From positions 1-64,000 of the forward strand of contig JANSXP010000020.1 of the NCBI GenBank assembly GCA_024742875.1: 64,000 nucleotides of DNA. Direction: 5' to 3'. This stretch comes from Planctomycetaceae bacterium (lineage in GTDB: Bacteria; Planctomycetota; Planctomycetia; Planctomycetales; Planctomycetaceae). Every line of letters begins with the position of its first letter. Within the stretch, counting starts at the first letter, position 1. The notes under the pieces were generated by a model. It saw nothing but the letters and a program-made list of their open reading frames with translations, did not search any database and was not told the origin of the DNA. Positions 19,223 to 27,254 of the stretch are shown in pieces. The position numbers were made by a program, and so were the translations under genes.

Positions 19223-20041
19223 TTATCGCTGAGCAAACGCGGGGCCTGCAGGAGCCGCAGGTGCTTCGATCGCAGAGGCCGGCTGCAGGGTGATGTCGAC
19301 CTGCTCCGCCAATTGCCCGGTTGCCGTCATGATCTGCACGGAGGCCGGAACGGCATTGGTGAAAGCCAATGAAGGCAGTGTGGCCTGCACGGATGTCTCA
19401 CCCCACTGCAGCACGCGAGCATGCAGCGTGAGTGCACCAATCACCACCTGAACGCGACCGGCAGTCGGGCCGAATGCACGGCCGTCCAGCGTCACCGTCT
19501 GTCCGGCAGACACAGTGGGACGTGAGGGTGCCGGATTCTCAGCCGGTGTCGGCGGCGCGGCCAAAGCGGGCTGCAATTCGACTTCACTTTGATCGGCCAC
19601 TCTGCCGAAAGCTGTTTTCACAACAATCGTTGCCCGCACGGGTGCCTGCAGAGGCATGGTCGGCAAAACAACGACCGCCTGAGTGGATGACCAGCGGACA
19701 ACCTCTGCCGGAAGTGCTGTCGCCCCGATCTGCACGAGGACGGCTCCGGGCTGACTGCCGAAAAACCGACCGTCGATCGTGACCTGCTGCCCGACGCTCA
19801 CTTTGACAGCGGTGGGCTGACTCTTGGCGATGCCGGCGGCGGACGCCGAAACTCCCGAAACGAGACACTCGGTGTCGCCACCTCGCCACGGAATCGGGGG
19901 ACCTGGCTGCCAGCGAATGTGACCGCCGACCAGGGGTGGCCCCGGAACTGGTCGGACAACATGGCCACCTGATTTGCACTGAGCAGGGGCCCAGCTGGAC
20001 AGAACAACAGTCAAAACGGCAGCAAGAGTGAGTGTTTTCAT
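19223..20041 (-). CDS. Exported protein with two IPT/TIG-like domains
   Basis: The 272-residue protein has a signal peptide (LTLAAVLTVVLSSWAPAQ). Two repeats follow the IPT/TIG pattern: VSVGQQVTIDGRFFGSQPGAVLVQIGATALPAEVVRWSSTQAVVVLP at about 80-150 and VSAGQTVTLDGRAFGPTAGRVQVVIG at about 180-255. Each has the strand, the G-x-x-F-G turn and the ALPAEVV/ALTLHARVL strand. IPT domains are immunoglobulin-like folds in surface proteins and give no enzymatic function. The Pro-rich stretch near 30-50 and the Pro/Ala linker separate the units. Role unknown; probably surface- or periplasm-exposed. Confidence 0.8.
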   Translation of the reverse strand: MKTLTLAAVLTVVLSSWAPAQCKSGGHVVRPVPGPPLVGGHIRWQPGPPIPWRGGDTECLVSGVSASAAGIAKSQPTAVKVSVGQQVTIDGRFFGSQPGAVLVQIGATALPAEVVRWSSTQAVVVLPTMPLQAPVRATIVVKTAFGRVADQSEVELQPALAAPPTPAENPAPSRPTVSAGQTVTLDGRAFGPTAGRVQVVIGALTLHARVLQWGETSVQATLPSLAFTNAVPASVQIMTATGQLAEQVDITLQPASAIEAPAAPAGPAFAQR

Positions 20042-20172
20042 GGGTCGAGGCTTTCGTCAAACGGGAGTGGATGTTTGTCTCACACTCCTCATTTGCGCGG
20101 CCCGCGAACTGTTACAGCGATTCCGTAAAAAAGATCCGAGATCCGGCCGGAGACAAAATTCCACCACATGAC

Positions 20173-20829
20173 TCAGGGTATCAGGATCACCTGATCACGC
20201 TGTTCGCCGTTCGGCCAGCCTCCGTTGTCCGGCATGGGCATCGCGGCGGCTCCATGAGGATCATGTTGGACTTCGCGCATCAGCAGCAAGCAGTCCTGCC
20301 CATCATGCACAGTAACGTCATAGCTCCCTTCAGAAATGGATGCTGGCAGTGTCCACGTCCATCGAACGTTCCACCAGCAATCCTGCCAGCCGGAGCGAAT
20401 CAGCCGCCTCCGACTGACCACGAGAGTCTGCAGCGAAACCTGCCTGATGGTTTTCACCTTCCAGGATTTGTCGCATTCCCAAAGCCGCAGCGACCAACAC
20501 GTCTGATGATGGGGCTACTGACCGGGAGCTGGCCCGTGCCAGGTGGCCTCAAGAATCAGCGGTGTGCGAAGATCCACAGAGCAAACTCTCTGCTGCTGAC
20601 CATTCACCAGCATGCGAACAGCCTGTGGCTGCAGGCGGCTGAGCCGACTGCGAGTTCCCTTTTGCAGTCTGCCAAGCTCTTTCCATTCCTGCATGGCGTC
20701 CGTCACCGCGCTGGCCACCTGCTGGGGGTTGGGTGGCGGCGGAATGGGAATCGGACGGATTGCGGCAGAAACGATGTGCCCCACCGTCAGCAGGCACAGG
20801 GCCGCCAGAGCGTACGCCGTTTTTCTCAT
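20173..20829 (-). pseudogene. Exported protein gene split by an in-frame TAG
   Basis: The frame from ATG 20829 encodes a signal peptide (KTAYALAALCLLTVGHIVSA), a Pro-rich spacer and a folded-looking region ending ATWHGPAPGQ, then meets TAG at 20515-20517. The same frame stays open without another stop to 20173 and continues with gene-like sequence (SLRLWECDKSWKV, TWTLPASISEGSYDVTVHDGQDCLLLM). A CAG-to-TAG change would explain it. It may be a nonsense-mutated gene, two coupled small genes, or an assembly error. I cannot name the family; the second half looks like a beta-sandwich. Annotated as a broken gene of about 218 codons. Confidence 0.6.
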
Positions 20830-20946
20830 CCCACGTCTCCTGCTGGCCGCCAGTCTCTTCGTCCGCAATTGCTGGAGATGACGTCTGACGCAAAAAAACG
20901 CACCCAACACCTGTTGAGTACGTTTTGATAGCCGGGACTGTGAGCG

Positions 20947-20966
20947 AAAATCCTCCCGATGGAGGA
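20947..20966 (-). terminator. Rho-independent terminator after the glutathione peroxidase
   Basis: On the minus strand TCCTCC-ATCG-GGAGGA forms a short GC-rich stem directly followed by TTTT (plus-strand AAAA at 20947-20950). Outer GGACTG/CAGTCC pairs extend it. It lies about 35 bases past the peroxidase stop. Confidence 0.7.
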
Positions 20967-20999
20967 CAGTCCGCGTAAGAGAAGTCTGCTGTGAGCGCG

Positions 21000-21569
21000 T
21001 TAGTTGCCCAGCTGCTCTTCGATCATTTTGACCACTTCCGGAGCATCCGGCTGTGTGCGGGTTTTAAACCGGGCAATCACTTTGCCCTCTTTGCTGACGA
21101 GAAACTTCTCAAAGTTCCAGCCGATATCGCTGTGATCGTCAGCGCTGCTCTTCAAAAACGAATACAGGTCCGACTGGCCGGGACCGTTCACTTCCAGTTT
21201 TTCAAACATCGGAAACTTCACGCTGTACTGCGTGGAGCAGAATTCCTTGATCTGCTTTGAGTCGCCGGGCTCCTGAAAACCGAACTGATTGCAGGGAAAG
21301 CCCATCACGACCAAACCCTGATCCGCATATTTTTCGTGCAGCTTCTGCAGCGGGGCGTACTGCGGAGTGGCTCCACAGCGGCTGGCCACATTCACCATCA
21401 GCAGAACTTTGCCCTTGTACTTGCTCAGGTCAACTTCTTTGCCTTCCAGCGACGTCATCTTCAGGTCATGAACGGTGCTGACCTTCTTTGCCGCTTTTTC
21501 TTCTTCCGCCAACGCGTTAACTCCCAGAGTGCAGACTGCGGCCAGTGCCACATAGCTGAACAGTTTCAT
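21000..21569 (-). CDS. Glutathione peroxidase-like thiol peroxidase, exported
   Basis: The 189-residue protein starts with a signal peptide (MKLFSYVALAAVCTLGVNALAEE), so the enzyme is probably periplasmic. The Gpx core is complete: catalytic Cys65 in NVASRCGATPQY, Gln95 in FPCNQFGFQEPG, and Trp151/Asn152 in IGWNFEKFLV. It reduces hydroperoxides; the catalytic residue is Cys, not selenocysteine, and many such enzymes use thioredoxin. Cys93 and Cys111 are candidate resolving residues. It is divergent from the subunit III-like gene. Confidence 0.95.
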   Translation of the reverse strand: MKLFSYVALAAVCTLGVNALAEEEKAAKKVSTVHDLKMTSLEGKEVDLSKYKGKVLLMVNVASRCGATPQYAPLQKLHEKYADQGLVVMGFPCNQFGFQEPGDSKQIKEFCSTQYSVKFPMFEKLEVNGPGQSDLYSFLKSSADDHSDIGWNFEKFLVSKEGKVIARFKTRTQPDAPEVVKMIEEQLGN

Positions 21570-21758
21570 GTGATGATTCTCCTGGCGTGAATTCGCCGGA
21601 CAAGGTAAACAGGTGAGGCTATAATGGTGGGCAGACAGAGCCGCGTGCCACGCTCAGGCGTTATCCCGACGGGACGGTCGCGGTTTGTCTGTAGCTCTTT
21701 CCATTCTTACCGGATTCCCGGGCCCGGCAAGTCGCCGAGTTTGAATTCAGTCAAAACA

Positions 21759-22325
21759 ATGAGCTCTCGCTGGGCGGAACACCAAAGTTCAATGGCTCGT
21801 CGGTTCTTTCTGGCGACCATCCTTCAGGCTGTTGTCTGTCTGCTGCTGGCACTGGGCCTGGGCTTCGTCTGCGGAGCCCCGCCGCAGACCGATCGCATTC
21901 GCCTGCCGGCCGCCTTCCAGTTTGGCACCGCCTTTCTGGCCGTTGGCAGCTACTTTCTGCATGTCAGCCGCAAACATGTGCAGCTGGAGCGCCAGCCCGA
22001 GTTTCGCCGAGCGTTAATGCTGGCGCTGATTTTTGCCATCCTGTTTGTGGGTGTGCAGTCGTTCGGCCTGTGGGGCTTTATGAAGAGCACGAGGGATTAT
22101 CAAAACCCGCAGCTGAACACACACGGATTTGTATTCATGTTCACAGCCCTGCACGCGATGCACTTTCTGGTGGCTCAGTCCGTCCTGCTGTGGGTCACCC
22201 TGGCCGCCTTTTACGACCGGTATGATCATGAGTATTACTTCGGTGTGACGTTTGCCACGTGGTTCTGGCACGCTCTGGGCATCGCCTGGCTGGCGATTCT
22301 GTGGGTCTTTTCGGTGGCCTCCTAG
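21759..22325 (+). CDS. Heme-copper oxidase subunit III-like membrane protein
   Basis: From ATG 21759 the 188-residue protein has five hydrophobic segments. The last, FATWFWHALGIAWLAILWVF, matches the subunit III signature with its conserved His. HGFVFMFTALHAMHFLVAQ matches the preceding helix pair. Subunit III stabilises the catalytic subunit I of cytochrome oxidases. Subunits I and II are not in the window, so this is a stand-alone paralogue or part of a split cluster. The frame is open back to 21624 but the extra part is not membrane-like. Confidence 0.8.
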   Translation: MSSRWAEHQSSMARRFFLATILQAVVCLLLALGLGFVCGAPPQTDRIRLPAAFQFGTAFLAVGSYFLHVSRKHVQLERQPEFRRALMLALIFAILFVGVQSFGLWGFMKSTRDYQNPQLNTHGFVFMFTALHAMHFLVAQSVLLWVTLAAFYDRYDHEYYFGVTFATWFWHALGIAWLAILWVFSVAS

Positions 22326-22451
22326 CTGCCATCCGGGAGGACTTCCGTCAGGCGTCGGCTTAACATTGGCAGCCGACTCGATACGATGAGGGGTCGCTCA
22401 CCGCTTATCCGGGGGGTATTGCCCTGCCCCGCCACCATCAAGGAGCCAGCC

Positions 22452-24698
22452 ATGTCGCGCGCCACTGCGGACTCACCCTCCTGGGATCGCCTTCGTCTGT
22501 TTGCCCGTCTGCTCATTGTGATCACTCTGCTGGTCGGCAGCATGGTGGCTGCTCCCGGCAAAGACCCGGACCGGCATCGTGTCCTGGAGGCAGGACTGCA
22601 GCCGGACGACGTTCGACTCGGACCACCAACGGACCTCAACGGGTACTTTCCGTTTCAGGTTCCCGCATCGAAGGCCGCCTGGCAGGCCCGTGCCCGGGAA
22701 CTCCGACAGCGCGTGCGGATTTCCACAGGCATGTTTCCCATGCCTGAAAAGACGCCTCTGAACGCCGTGATTCATGGCAAAGTGCAGCGCGAAGGCTTCA
22801 CCATTGAGAAAGTCTATTTTGAAAGTGTCCCCGGACACTACGTTAGCGGACTGCTGTTTCGACCGGACGATGGGAAGACGGGCCCTCGGCCGGCCGTGCT
22901 CTCTCCCCACGGTCACGGGGGACGCCAGTACGACTACGGCAAAGACAAAATGAAGGCTCTGCTGGCTGATGGCTCCGAGCTGTATTCCGAGTCCGGCCGA
23001 TACCCCAAGCTGTCCCGCTGTGTGCAGCTGGCGCGAATGGGCTGCGTCACGTTTATTTTTGACATGCTGGGCTATGTCGACAGCCAGCAGATCTCTTATC
23101 AGCTGGCTCACCGCTACTCAAAGCGACGCCCGGACTTTGAAAACAACAAAGCCTGGGGCTTTTACAGTCCACAGGCAGAAGCTCGACTGCAGAGCATTTT
23201 TGGCCTGCAGTCCTGGAACTGCGTCCGGTCGCTCGATTTTCTGGCCAGTCTGCCGGATGTCGACGCCAAACGCATGGCGGTCACTGGCGGCAGTGGAGGC
23301 GGCACACAGACCATTATTCTGGGCGCCATTGACGATCGCCACATCGCCGGTTTTCCCAACGGCATGGTATCCACCGCCATGCAGGGAGGCTGCACGTGTG
23401 AAAACTGCAGCCTGCTCCGCATCGGCACCGGCAACGTCGAACTGGCCGCGCTGTTTGCCCCCCGACCACAGGGAATGACGGCCGCCAGTGACTGGACGCG
23501 GGACATGATGACCAAAGGGTATCCGCAGTTGCAGCAGCTGTACGAAATGCTGGACGCGCCCAACAACGTTTACTGCGAAGAGATGCTGCAGTACCCACAC
23601 AACTACAATGCCGTCACACGCAAAATCATGTACGAATGGATGAACACTCATTTGCAGCTGGGTTGGGAGACACCCATCGTCGAACGGGATTATGTACCGC
23701 TGACCGAGCAGGAGTATACCGTCTGGGATGAGCAGCATCCGGCACCGGATGGAGGCGACAACTACGAGCGGCGCCTGCTGCAGCAACTGAATGATCGTGA
23801 CCTCACCGCGCTCTATCACCACGCACCAAAAACGGACACGCAGACACAGAATTATCTGAGCAACACCCGTAGCGCGTGGCAAACGCTGATTGGCCGCTCC
23901 ATGCCATTAAGCTCTGACGTGCAGCGAACCAAGGGCTGGAAACAGGTGCGCGCCGGCTACATCGAATTTGGTGATCTGATTTCTCTGACCACTACCGGCG
24001 AACAACTGCCCCTGATTTCCCTTTATCCCAAATCGGTGGCGTGGAATCAGCAAGTGGTGCTGTGGGTGGACGGTCAGGGCAAAGCGGGTATGTTTCCCAG
24101 CGGTCAGGCGCATCCGGAGGTCCTGCGCCTGATTGACGCGGGCTATTCGGTGGTGGGAATGGACCTGTTTGGTCAGGGCGAGTTCACCACAAATGGCGAA
24201 GCATTGACGACAAACCCCACTGTCAGCAATCCCCGCGAATTCGCGGGCTACACCTACTGCTACAACGACTCGCTGTTTGCCCGTCGAGTACACGACATTC
24301 TCACGGTCACCGCCTGGATTAACGGCGATGAACACAGTCCCAAAGCACTGCATGCGGTGGGGGTTAACGGCGGCGGGCCACTGCTGGCGGCCGCCCGAGT
24401 CATCGCCGCAGAGCAGATTTCTGCCGCCGCCATCGACACAGGCGGCTTTCGCTTTGCCGATCTGGCCGACTGGAAAGACGCCCATTTCCTTCCTGGCGCG
24501 GTGAAGTATGGCGACATGCCTGCGCTGCTGGCCCTGTCGATGCCCCAGAAGCTGTGGATTGGCGGCGAGTCAGCCATCCCCGCCATCGTGGAGTCAGCCT
24601 GTCGGCACCACGGATCAAAGCCGGCCAGCGTGATCGCCACCGCGAACGGACGACTCGATACCCTGTCTGCGGCGGTGGACTTCATCCTCGAGCAGTAA
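22452..24698 (+). CDS. Exported two-domain alpha/beta hydrolase (acetylxylan esterase-like)
   Basis: From ATG 22452 the product has 748 residues with a signal segment (LFARLLIVITLLVGSMVAA). The N-terminal half is an alpha/beta hydrolase: PAVLSPHGHGGRQYDYGKD, a lid, then nucleophile elbow VTGGSGGGTQTIILGAID (Ser in GGSGGG), and a catalytic-His candidate in QYPHNYN. The second half is another hydrolase-like fold (NQQVVLWVDGQGKAGMF, AGYSVVGMDLFGQGE, ALHAVGVNGGGPLLAAA), where the elbow has Asn-Gly-Gly instead of the Ser motif, so it is probably inactive. A polysaccharide or ester substrate is likely. An AAGGAG site precedes the ATG. Confidence 0.82.
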   Translation: MSRATADSPSWDRLRLFARLLIVITLLVGSMVAAPGKDPDRHRVLEAGLQPDDVRLGPPTDLNGYFPFQVPASKAAWQARARELRQRVRISTGMFPMPEKTPLNAVIHGKVQREGFTIEKVYFESVPGHYVSGLLFRPDDGKTGPRPAVLSPHGHGGRQYDYGKDKMKALLADGSELYSESGRYPKLSRCVQLARMGCVTFIFDMLGYVDSQQISYQLAHRYSKRRPDFENNKAWGFYSPQAEARLQSIFGLQSWNCVRSLDFLASLPDVDAKRMAVTGGSGGGTQTIILGAIDDRHIAGFPNGMVSTAMQGGCTCENCSLLRIGTGNVELAALFAPRPQGMTAASDWTRDMMTKGYPQLQQLYEMLDAPNNVYCEEMLQYPHNYNAVTRKIMYEWMNTHLQLGWETPIVERDYVPLTEQEYTVWDEQHPAPDGGDNYERRLLQQLNDRDLTALYHHAPKTDTQTQNYLSNTRSAWQTLIGRSMPLSSDVQRTKGWKQVRAGYIEFGDLISLTTTGEQLPLISLYPKSVAWNQQVVLWVDGQGKAGMFPSGQAHPEVLRLIDAGYSVVGMDLFGQGEFTTNGEALTTNPTVSNPREFAGYTYCYNDSLFARRVHDILTVTAWINGDEHSPKALHAVGVNGGGPLLAAARVIAAEQISAAAIDTGGFRFADLADWKDAHFLPGAVKYGDMPALLALSMPQKLWIGGESAIPAIVESACRHHGSKPASVIATANGRLDTLSAAVDFILEQ

Positions 24699-24700
24699 CG

Positions 24701-25327
24701 CTACAGGTTCTCGATTTCTTCGGTGTCATGACACAGACGACAGGCCGCAAAATTGTCGTGTCCGCGGTGCTGCGCAAGGAACTGCCGGCGTGCCGCAGGC
24801 AGCCCTGTGTGGCAGGTCACACAGGCCAGACCTGGATGATTGTTTGCACCTTCGGCCACTGCTGCCGCTGGCCCAGGCACACCGGCGGCACACATCAGCA
24901 CGACATCCGGCGCACTGATCTGCTGCAGCCAGTCACTGTCCCGCAGTGACGCGGGAATCACGCTGGCGCCAAAATCGGCCAGCGAATCACGGTCGGTTCG
25001 CCGGGGCGCACTCCCGGGTGACGGTCCGGCCGACCAGGCGGCCACAGCAGACGGCTCGGACAAACCACGACCGAGCATCATCCCCAGCACCAGACTGGCC
25101 ACAGCGACCATCACCACAGCAGGCCAGGCGATTGGCGCACGACCGGAGGTTGACGCACGACCGGAGGTTGACGCACGACCGGAGGTTCGCGCACGACCAG
25201 CGGCAGCAGCGACAGCCCCATCGTCCGGTCCACCCCCCAGGCATTCTCCAACGCGCGTATCCAGCGCGTCTGAGGGACGTTGCACGGACATTTGCTCCAG
25301 CAGTCGTTCGATTCGCGATTGTGTCAC
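24701..25327 (-). CDS. Anti-sigma-like membrane protein with two c-type heme motifs
   Basis: The 208-residue protein overlaps the stop of the sigma factor by four bases (ATGA), so it is translationally coupled. A short cytoplasmic N terminus (1-45, SRIERLLEQMSVQRPSDALDTRV) is followed by a Gly/Arg/Ser/Thr spacer, a single membrane helix (68-87) and an outer domain with CVTCH (169-173) and CRLCH (196-200). The layout fits a membrane anti-sigma factor whose outer part carries two covalently bound hemes. No zinc HxxxCxxC anti-sigma signature is present. A redox, oxygen or nitric-oxide sensor is inferred. It ends three bases past the esterase stop in convergent orientation. Confidence 0.75.
   Translation of the reverse strand: MTQSRIERLLEQMSVQRPSDALDTRVGECLGGGPDDGAVAAAAGRARTSGRASTSGRASTSGRAPIAWPAVVMVAVASLVLGMMLGRGLSEPSAVAAWSAGPSPGSAPRRTDRDSLADFGASVIPASLRDSDWLQQISAPDVVLMCAAGVPGPAAAVAEGANNHPGLACVTCHTGLPAARRQFLAQHRGHDNFAACRLCHDTEEIENL
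25132..25204. repeat. 18-bp tandem repeat in the anti-sigma spacer
   Basis: The 18-bp unit GACGCACGACCGGAGGTT occurs about three times with a degenerate fourth, encoding SGRAST-type units between the cytoplasmic part and the membrane helix of the anti-sigma-like protein. Its start GACGC(A/G)C resembles the 18-bp intergenic unit near 53131-53214. Confidence 0.85.
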
Positions 25328-25821
25328 AGCTGACCTCGCAGTTTCTCTTCAAGTTTCAACAAAGCTCGGCGGTATCGAGTGGCCACCGTCTTGGGAGACT
25401 CTTCCAGCACACGGCCGACCGCATCAAACGTCAGGCCGGCAAAAACTTTCAGCACCACCACTTCACGGTCCGCAGAATCCAGTTCGTCGACCGCCATCCG
25501 CAGAATCTGATCTCGCTCGCGTGTCAGCACATCGTCAGCCGGATTGTCAACTCGCTCAGGCGGCACATAGCCATTGAACAGGGACTCGGTACGTTCTGAC
25601 TGCACACGTCGGTAGCGGACTGCATCTCGCGATGCATTGCGAACGGCTGCAAACACATAGCTGACCAAATCGCCTGCCGGCCGCTTCTCCTGGCGACACA
25701 GGCGTTCGAATGCCACATGAATGGAGTCTTCGGCCAGCTGAGCGCAGCGGGTCACAGACAGCGCCATGGCAAACAGGCCCTGCCGATGAGACCGATAGGT
25801 TTCCTCCAGCTGCTGGCGCAA
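25324..25821 (-). CDS. ECF-type sigma factor
   Basis: The 165-residue product has region 2 (LFAMALSVTRCAQLAEDSIHVAFERLCRQ and VSYVFAAVRNASRDAVRYRR) and region 4 (LDSADREVVVLKVFAGLTFDAVGRVLEESPKTVATRYRRALLKLEEKL). The start appears to be TTG at 25821: TGA lies three codons upstream in the same frame, and no earlier ATG fits. Its stop overlaps the start of the anti-sigma-like gene by ATGA, so the two form an operon. It probably directs a regulon controlled by the heme-bearing partner; targets are unknown. Confidence 0.88.
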   Translation of the reverse strand: MRQQLEETYRSHRQGLFAMALSVTRCAQLAEDSIHVAFERLCRQEKRPAGDLVSYVFAAVRNASRDAVRYRRVQSERTESLFNGYVPPERVDNPADDVLTRERDQILRMAVDELDSADREVVVLKVFAGLTFDAVGRVLEESPKTVATRYRRALLKLEEKLRGQL

Positions 25822-26034
25822 TCCGACGACTCATTTCGTGTGACGTGGTACGAACAGTCTCAACACGCACGGCAGCCACAAAATCCTTCACCGAACCGGG
25901 ACAAAATCGCCGGATTGATCCAATTCGGCAGATTTCCCGGCAAATGGCGGGCTTTCAGACAGGGGACGGGGCACACAGACCACTGAACGGTCGGACCGAC
26001 GGGCCAGTTTCCAAAGTGCCCGGCCTGATCGGGC

Positions 26035-27201
26035 CTACCGCAGATGTCGCGCGGCACTGAGCGCCTCCAGCAGTCGATCCATGTCGGACGGCGTGTTGTA
26101 CAGGTGCGCCGAGACCCGCAAAAAGCGGCAGCCATTCCACGATGCCACCGGGGTTTCAATGCCGTATTCGTCCCGCAGTTCGACCTGCAGCGGGTCCGGA
26201 TGGCCGTGATAACCTGGTTCCCAGTTGTCCGGCTGCGGTAACTCTACGGCGCACATGCTGACCACATCATTTTCTGTCGCCGTGCAGAACACGCCCACGC
26301 CCTCCAGCTGCAGCAAGCGACGGCGCACACCGCAGATCAGTTCGTGGGCATGGCGGCGAAATTCGGACAGTGCACCCTGCTGCATAAAATCGATCGCCGT
26401 CGGCAGAGCCAGCTGACCGGCCGGATCACGCGTGCCCAGCCAGTTAAGGCGATCCTGCCAGGCCGCCGGACGCCCCGAGATCGAACCGCCCCAGCTGACG
26501 ATTGGGCACCTGACTTTATGATGATGCCGCGGATGAACGTAAAGAAATCCGGTGCCGAAGGAACCACACAGCCACTTGTGACAGCTGGCACAGTAAAAGT
26601 CGCACCCCAGTCCATCCAGATCCACGTCCAGCATCGCGACAGCATGCGGCCCGTCGATCGCCGTGATCACACCCTGCTTTCTTGCCAGCTGACACAGCGC
26701 CTGAACGGGCAAAATGGCGGCGGTGGGCGATGTGACATGACTCATCACCAGCACGCGAGTGTTGTCATTGATGGCAGCCTCCACAGCGGTCACCACAGTG
26801 TCATCCTGCAAAGGCGCGGGAAGAGCCACAGTGACAACGCGGGCACCGGCCGCCCGACAGCGTTCCTGCCAGATGTTTCGTACCGCCCCGTATTCATGAT
26901 CGGTCAGCAGCACCTCGTCCCCCGGCTGCAGTTCCACGCTGGCTGCGGCGATGTTCATGCCCACCGTGGCGTTGTCCACCAGGGCCAGTCGAGAGGGTTT
27001 GGCTTTCAGAAATTTGCCCAGCGCTGCCGCAGACGTCTCCAGGTGTTCTTCCATTTCCCGACAGAAGAACCTCATCGGCTGACGTTCCAGTCGCTCTGTC
27101 CACTGCTGTCGCGCTTCACGTACGCAGCGGGGAGAGGGCCCGAACGAACCGTGGTTGAGGTAGGTCGTCTGCTCGTCGATATCAAATTCACTGGCGTACA
27201 T
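26035..27201 (-). CDS. Class V aminotransferase (isopenicillin N epimerase/cysteine desulfurase-like)
   Basis: From ATG 27201 the product has 388 residues. It is a fold-type I PLP enzyme: DNATVGMNIAA and HEYGAV bind the cofactor phosphate region, DGPHAV supplies the Asp near the PLP nitrogen, and SCHKWLCG carries Lys209, the Schiff-base lysine. Catalytic-loop Cys residues typical of cysteine desulfurases are not evident, so epimerase- or lyase-type activity is more likely. Substrate unknown. The frame is open to 27348, but the added N terminus is not family-like. It follows the MATE gene by 53 bases on the same strand. Confidence 0.87.
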   Translation of the reverse strand: MYASEFDIDEQTTYLNHGSFGPSPRCVREARQQWTERLERQPMRFFCREMEEHLETSAAALGKFLKAKPSRLALVDNATVGMNIAAASVELQPGDEVLLTDHEYGAVRNIWQERCRAAGARVVTVALPAPLQDDTVVTAVEAAINDNTRVLVMSHVTSPTAAILPVQALCQLARKQGVITAIDGPHAVAMLDVDLDGLGCDFYCASCHKWLCGSFGTGFLYVHPRHHHKVRCPIVSWGGSISGRPAAWQDRLNWLGTRDPAGQLALPTAIDFMQQGALSEFRRHAHELICGVRRRLLQLEGVGVFCTATENDVVSMCAVELPQPDNWEPGYHGHPDPLQVELRDEYGIETPVASWNGCRFLRVSAHLYNTPSDMDRLLEALSAARHLR

Positions 27202-27254
27202 AATGCATCCCGAATGAGTGCCTGGGGCAATGAATCCGGCCACGGCCGCTCCCG

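Noticed and set aside
21759-22325. A full cytochrome oxidase operon around the subunit III-like gene
   Set aside because: Neighbours are a glutathione peroxidase and an esterase; no subunit I or II motif was found on either strand.
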